From contig JAFRUE010000007.1 of assembly GCA_017441925.1 (NCBI GenBank), positions 372,001 to 436,000 of the forward strand: a stretch of DNA of 64,000 nucleotides, read 5' to 3'. Below the pieces are notes generated by a model. That model was given only the letters and a program-made list of their open reading frames with translations. It was not told where the DNA came from and searched no databases. The DNA comes from Bacillota bacterium (GTDB taxonomy: Bacteria > Bacillota > Clostridia > Lachnospirales > Bianqueaceae). Of this stretch, positions 59,736 through 64,000 are shown piece by piece (position 1 is the first letter of the stretch; each line of letters begins with the position of its first letter). Both the position numbers and the translations under genes were made by a program.

Positions 59736-62579
59736 TTATTTATCCTTTCTCTCCGCGCCGTATGTCTTCTTGGCTTCTTCCCATCCGGCCAGAAGGCTCT
59801 TGAATCCTGCGGACAGGATGTCCTTGAGCTCAGCGCCGGCATCAGCCGCAACGTTCGAGATCTTCTCGGTAGCGTCCTTAAGAGCAGCCTTGGCGGCTTC
59901 CATCTTGCGCTCTACCTCTTCCTCGATCTTCTGGAAATCTTCGTCAGCCTTCTTCTGCTGTGCAATCGCGGCCTGAGCAGCTGCCAGACGAGCGATCGGA
60001 ACACGGAACGGGCTGCAGGATACATAGTCCAGACCGATCTTGTTGCAGAATTCAACAGAGGACGGGTCTCCGCCATGCTCTCCGCAGATACCGATGTGCA
60101 GGTTCGGATTCGCGGGACGGCCAAGCTTGATCGCCATCTCCATCAGCTTGCCAACGCCAGTCTGATCCAGCTTTGCGAACGGATCGTTCTCAAAGATCTT
60201 GGCGTCATAGTAAGCACCAAGGAACTTGCCGGCATCGTCACGGCTGAAACCAAAGGTCATCTGGGTCAGATCGTTGGTGCCGAAGCAGAAGAAATCAGCT
60301 TCCTTCGCGATCTCGTCAGCGGTAAGAGCCGCTCTCGGGATCTCGATCATGGTACCGACTTCATATTCAAGGTTGGAACCGGCCGCCTTGATCTCAGCGT
60401 CAGCGGTCTCAACGACGAACTTCTTTACATACTTGAGTTCCTTGATATCTCCGACCAGCGGGATCATGATCTCAGGCTTGATCGTCCAGTCAGGATGAGC
60501 GGCCTGAACCTTGATCGCGGCACGGATAACGGCAGTCGTCTGCATCCTGGCGATTTCCGGATAGGTAACGGCCAGACGGCATCCGCGATGGCCCATCATC
60601 GGGTTGAATTCATGCAGGGAATCAATGATAGCCTTGATCTGCTCAACGCTCTTGCCCTGAGCATCAGCCAGCTTCTTGATGTCTGCTTCTTCGGTCGGAA
60701 CGAACTCATGCAGCGGGGGATCCAGGAAGCGGATGCATACCGGATATCCCTTAAGAGCCTCATACAGAGCCTCGAAATCGCTCTGCTGATACGGCAGGAT
60801 CTTGGCCAGAGCCTTCTCACGCTCTTCAACTGTCTCGGAGCAGATCATCTCACGGAAAGCGTCGATACGGCCTTCGCCGAAGAACATATGCTCTGTACGG
60901 CAGAGTCCGATGCCCTCAGCACCGAGCTCTACAGCTTTGGCAGCGTCAGCCGGTGTGTCGGCATTGGTGCGTACCTTCATGGTACGGTACTCATCAGCCC
61001 ATGCCATGATGCGTCCGAATTCGCCGGCGATCGTAGCGTCAACGGTCGGAATGATTCCGTCGTAGATGTTACCGGTGGTTCCGTCGATGGAGATGTAATC
61101 CCCCTCATGGAATTCCTTGCCGCCAAGAGTGAACTTCTTGTTGGCTTCATCCATAACGATGTCTCCGCATCCGGATACGCAGCACTCGCCCATACCGCGG
61201 GCAACAACGGCGGCGTGGGAGGTCATGCCTCCGCGGACGGTCAGGATACCCTGCGCGCTCTTCATACCGGTGATGTCCTCCGGAGAAGTCTCCAGACGTA
61301 CCAGTACGACCTTCTCTCCGCGAGCGGCCCACTCTACAGCGTCATCAGCGGTGAAGACGATCTTACCGCAGGCAGCGCCGGGAGAAGCTCCAAGTCCTCT
61401 GCCCATCGGAGTCGCAGCCTTAAGAGCGGCGGTATCGAACTGCGGATGCAGCAGAGTATCAAGGTTACGCGGGTCGATCATCGCAACGGCTTCCTTAGGA
61501 GTGCGCATGCCCTCGTCAACGAGGTCGCAGGCGATCTTAAGAGCAGCCTGAGCGGTCCTCTTGCCGTTACGGGTCTGCAGCATGTAGAGCTTGCCGTGCT
61601 CAACGGTGAACTCCATATCCTGCATGTCGCGGTAGTGTGCTTCCAGCTTGGCGCAGACGTCTACGAACTGCTTAAAAGCCTCGGGGAACTTCTGCTCCAT
61701 CTCGGTGATGTGCATCGGTGTGCGGACACCGGCTACAACGTCTTCACCTTGAGCGTTGGTCAGGAATTCGCCGAACAGACCCTTGGCTCCGGTAGCGGGG
61801 TCACGTGTGAACGCAACACCGGTACCGCAGTCCTCGCCCATGTTTCCGAATGCCATGGACTGTACGTTAACGGCAGTACCCCAGCTGTAGGGGATGTCGT
61901 TGTCGCGGCGGTATACATTGGCGCGCGGGTTGTCCCAGGAACGGAAAACGGCCTTGATCGCGCCGTAGAGCTGTTCCTTGGGATCAGACGGGAAGTCCTT
62001 GCCGATCTTGTCCTTGTATTCGGCCTTGAACTGGTTGGCCAGTTCCTTGAGATCCTCAGCGCTCAGCTCAACGTCGAGCTTAACGCCCTTGGCTTCTTTC
62101 ATCTTATCGATGAGTTCCTCGAAGTACTTCTTGCCGACTTCCATAACGACGTCGGAGTACATCTGGATGAAACGGCGGTAGCAGTCCCATGCCCAGCGCG
62201 GATTGCCGGACTTCTCAGCGATAACGTTAACGACTTCTTCGTTAAGACCAAGGTTCAGGATGGTATCCATCATACCCGGCATGGAAGCACGGGCGCCGGA
62301 GCGGACGGAAACCAGCAGCGGATTCTCCAGATCGCCGAACTTCTTGCCGGTGATCTCCTCCATTTTGCCAATATACTCTTCGATCTGTCCGAAGATCTCG
62401 TCATTGATCTCGCGGCCGTCTTCGTAATACTGCGTGCACGCTTCGGTCGTGATGGTGAAGCCCTGCGGTACAGGAAGGCCGATATTGGTCATTTCGGCCA
62501 GATTCGCGCCTTTGCCGCCAAGAAGCTCACGCATGTTGGCATTGCCTTCAGTGAACAGATAGACCCATTTTTTACTCAT
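59736..62579 (-). CDS. ppdK: Pyruvate, phosphate dikinase with C-terminal extension
   Basis: PPDK converts pyruvate, ATP and Pi to PEP, AMP and PPi, or the reverse in glycolysis of anaerobes. The order is: N-terminal ATP-grasp (VYLFTEGNANMRELLGGKGA), phosphohistidine domain with GGMTSHAAVVARGMG (catalytic His), and C-terminal PEP/pyruvate barrel (MMGHRGCRLAVTYPEIARMQ, FCFGTNDLTQMTFGFSRDDA, HIGICGEHGGDP). Family members end near the ARLAAAQAA motif; here about 71 more residues follow, charged and helical (EEEVERKMEAAKAALKDATE). GGAGGT precedes the ATG. It lies 54 bp after glyQS. Confidence 0.96.
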   Translation of the reverse strand: MSKKWVYLFTEGNANMRELLGGKGANLAEMTNIGLPVPQGFTITTEACTQYYEDGREINDEIFGQIEEYIGKMEEITGKKFGDLENPLLVSVRSGARASMPGMMDTILNLGLNEEVVNVIAEKSGNPRWAWDCYRRFIQMYSDVVMEVGKKYFEELIDKMKEAKGVKLDVELSAEDLKELANQFKAEYKDKIGKDFPSDPKEQLYGAIKAVFRSWDNPRANVYRRDNDIPYSWGTAVNVQSMAFGNMGEDCGTGVAFTRDPATGAKGLFGEFLTNAQGEDVVAGVRTPMHITEMEQKFPEAFKQFVDVCAKLEAHYRDMQDMEFTVEHGKLYMLQTRNGKRTAQAALKIACDLVDEGMRTPKEAVAMIDPRNLDTLLHPQFDTAALKAATPMGRGLGASPGAACGKIVFTADDAVEWAARGEKVVLVRLETSPEDITGMKSAQGILTVRGGMTSHAAVVARGMGECCVSGCGDIVMDEANKKFTLGGKEFHEGDYISIDGTTGNIYDGIIPTVDATIAGEFGRIMAWADEYRTMKVRTNADTPADAAKAVELGAEGIGLCRTEHMFFGEGRIDAFREMICSETVEEREKALAKILPYQQSDFEALYEALKGYPVCIRFLDPPLHEFVPTEEADIKKLADAQGKSVEQIKAIIDSLHEFNPMMGHRGCRLAVTYPEIARMQTTAVIRAAIKVQAAHPDWTIKPEIMIPLVGDIKELKYVKKFVVETADAEIKAAGSNLEYEVGTMIEIPRAALTADEIAKEADFFCFGTNDLTQMTFGFSRDDAGKFLGAYYDAKIFENDPFAKLDQTGVGKLMEMAIKLGRPANPNLHIGICGEHGGDPSSVEFCNKIGLDYVSCSPFRVPIARLAAAQAAIAQQKKADEDFQKIEEEVERKMEAAKAALKDATEKISNVAADAGAELKDILSAGFKSLLAGWEEAKKTYGAERKDK

Positions 62580-62633
62580 AAAATACCTCCTGGATTTATG
62601 TCTAAAAGGACCGGATGATCCTTTACAGATCTC

Positions 62634-64000
62634 TTAGAAATGTTCCTTGAGAAACGCGGACAGCTCTGCGATCGGGATGCGCTTCTGCTCCATCGAATCG
62701 CGCTCGCGGATCGTAACAGCCTGATCCTCCAGCGTGTCAAAATCGACAGTAATGCAGTACGGCGTACCGATCTCGTCCTGACGGCGGTAGCGCTTACCGA
62801 TGCTTCCCGTATCGTCGTACTGCGCCGGGACAAGCGCGGAGACCATCTCGAAAAGCTCCTGCGCCTTGTCGTTCAGCTTCTTGGAAAGCGGAAGGACGGC
62901 AGCCTTGACCGGAGCCAGCTCGTTGGAGAAATGCAGGACAGTCCTTACATCTCCGCCCTCCAGTGTCTCCTCGTCATAAGCCTCGCACAGGAAAGCGAGC
63001 GTTACACGGTCAGCGCCAAGCGACGGCTCAATGACGTAAGGCACATACTTCTCATTCGTAACAGGATCCAGATAGGACATATCCTCACCGGAATGCTCCT
63101 GATGACGGCCCAGATCGTAGTCCGTACGGTCTGCGATGCCCCAGAGCTCGCCCCATCCGAAGGGGAAGGTGTACTCGATATCGGTCGTCCCTTTGGAATA
63201 GAAAGCCCGCTCTTCCGCACTATGCTCGCGCAGACGGATATGATCCTCGTGGAGGCCCAGCCTCTTCAGCCAGTCCATTGCGAACTTCTTCCAGTATTCG
63301 TACCAGTCAAGATCCGTCCCCGGCTTGCAGAAGAATTCAAGCTCCATCTGCTCGAATTCGCGGGTGCGGAAAGTGAAGTTACCGGGTGTGATCTCGTTGC
63401 GGAAAGACTTGCCGATCTGGCCGATTCCGAACGGGATCTTGCGGCGGGACGTACGCTGGACATTCTTGAAATTGACGAAAATGCCCTGCGCGGTCTCGGG
63501 ACGTAGATAGACGACTGCCTTAGCGTCCTCGGTAACACCCTGGAACGTCTTGAACATCAGATTGAACTGACGGATCTTGGTGAAATCATGCTTACCGCAG
63601 TTGGGGCAGGCGATATTCTGCTCCTCGATGTACTGCTCCATTTCTTCATTGGTCCAGCCGTCGATCGGTCTCTCCGGAGCAAGTCCATGCTCCGTCATAT
63701 AGTCCTCGATCAGCTTGTCCGCGCGCCAGCGGGACTTGCAGGCCTTGCAGTCCATCAGCGGATCATCGAAATTGCCGACATGTCCGGTCGCGACCCAGGT
63801 CTCCGGGTTCATCAGAATGGCACTGTCCATGCCGACGTTATAAGGATTATGGCGGATAAAGGAATCCCACCATGCTTTCTTAACATTGTTCTTGAGCTCT
63901 ACGCCGAGAGGGCCGTAATCCCATGTATTGGCCAGTCCGCCGTAGATCTCGGAGCCGGCGTACATAAAACCGCGGGCCTTCGCAAGAGCAACGATCTTGT
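62634..64000 (-). CDS. glyQS: Glycyl-tRNA synthetase, single-chain type (partial, N-terminus off the right edge)
   Basis: This is the dimeric class II glycine-tRNA ligase. The visible part begins [20 protein letters not shown] and continues [27 protein letters not shown] and CPNCGKHDF (zinc-like Cys pairs). Motif 2 is [20 protein letters not shown] and motif 3 [17 protein letters not shown]-terminal anticodon-binding domain ([13 protein letters not shown]) follows. Only about the first ten residues should be missing beyond position 64000. Confidence 0.96.
   Translation of the reverse strand, partial: KIVALAKARGFMYAGSEIYGGLANTWDYGPLGVELKNNVKKAWWDSFIRHNPYNVGMDSAILMNPETWVATGHVGNFDDPLMDCKACKSRWRADKLIEDYMTEHGLAPERPIDGWTNEEMEQYIEEQNIACPNCGKHDFTKIRQFNLMFKTFQGVTEDAKAVVYLRPETAQGIFVNFKNVQRTSRRKIPFGIGQIGKSFRNEITPGNFTFRTREFEQMELEFFCKPGTDLDWYEYWKKFAMDWLKRLGLHEDHIRLREHSAEERAFYSKGTTDIEYTFPFGWGELWGIADRTDYDLGRHQEHSGEDMSYLDPVTNEKYVPYVIEPSLGADRVTLAFLCEAYDEETLEGGDVRTVLHFSNELAPVKAAVLPLSKKLNDKAQELFEMVSALVPAQYDDTGSIGKRYRRQDEIGTPYCITVDFDTLEDQAVTIRERDSMEQKRIPIAELSAFLKEHF

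Noticed and set aside
60075-62618. 847-codon open frame on the plus strand opposite ppdK
   Set aside because: It mirrors the codon structure of ppdK, which is certain, has no homology pattern or ribosome binding site, and is a typical antisense shadow.

Overview
The window looks like a chromosomal segment of an anaerobic, low-to-mid GC Bacillota, most likely a gut-type Clostridia. The evidence is strong AGGAGG-type ribosome binding sites, consensus sigma-A promoters, a tRNA without encoded CCA, meso-diaminopimelate dehydrogenase, ThyX, pyruvate phosphate dikinase, a LarA-family racemase and a single-chain glycyl-tRNA synthetase. No rRNA, CRISPR array, transposase or phage gene was seen. Most genes lie on the minus strand.

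Positions 1-7500 are housekeeping: uvrB (cut by the left edge), an RlmI-type rRNA methyltransferase and tRNA-Gly(CCC) under one consensus promoter, a small alarmone synthetase, a cupin, a CBS-pair protein and tex. Positions 7400-26400 are a long minus-strand metabolic block: malQ, pulA, ddh, thyX, a GH106-like protein, trmO, a DUF4349 lipoprotein, a heterodimeric ABC exporter, a GH78 rhamnosidase, a sugar isomerase/epimerase, a flavodoxin and larA. Positions 26380-34240 encode a MacB-like ABC assembly with two ATPases (one carrying a C-terminal AbrB-type domain), one duplicated-FtsX permease and three tandem adaptor proteins.

Positions 34400-39000 hold a ketopantoate-reductase-like gene, a ZIP transporter, an ACT protein, a peptide deformylase remnant with its middle deleted, DUF4298, a NifX-FKBP fusion with a metal-binding linker, DUF3795 and a GNAT. 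Positions 39080-45420 look like a defence island: a WYL regulator, a Cas4/Dna2-like nuclease, a GIY-YIG/DUF2075 helicase overlapping a MazG-like pyrophosphohydrolase, and an Abi_2 (AbiD/F) gene preceded by a promoter and a compact structured leader RNA. The helicase, MazG and Abi genes are visibly AT-richer than their surroundings.

Positions 45477-59650 are a patchwork of small accessory genes (Nudix, flavoproteins, acetyltransferases, hypotheticals, a frameshifted aldo/keto reductase, a truncated YczE-like gene). Three copies of an unrecognised intergenic element, about 235-280 bp and bounded by GGCGGTAAAA/TTTTACCGCC hairpins, lie here (51182-51461, 52541-52820, 55334-55568). A MATE transporter fused to an RsbW-like ATPase domain, with a 12-codon leader peptide, follows. 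The right end is ppdK, with an unusual C-terminal extension, and glycyl-tRNA synthetase, cut by the edge.

The best candidates for something undescribed are the three-copy hairpin-bounded element, the Abi gene with its leader RNA, and the MazG/GIY-YIG-helicase pair. All assignments come from reading the sequence and from family knowledge; no database search was possible.
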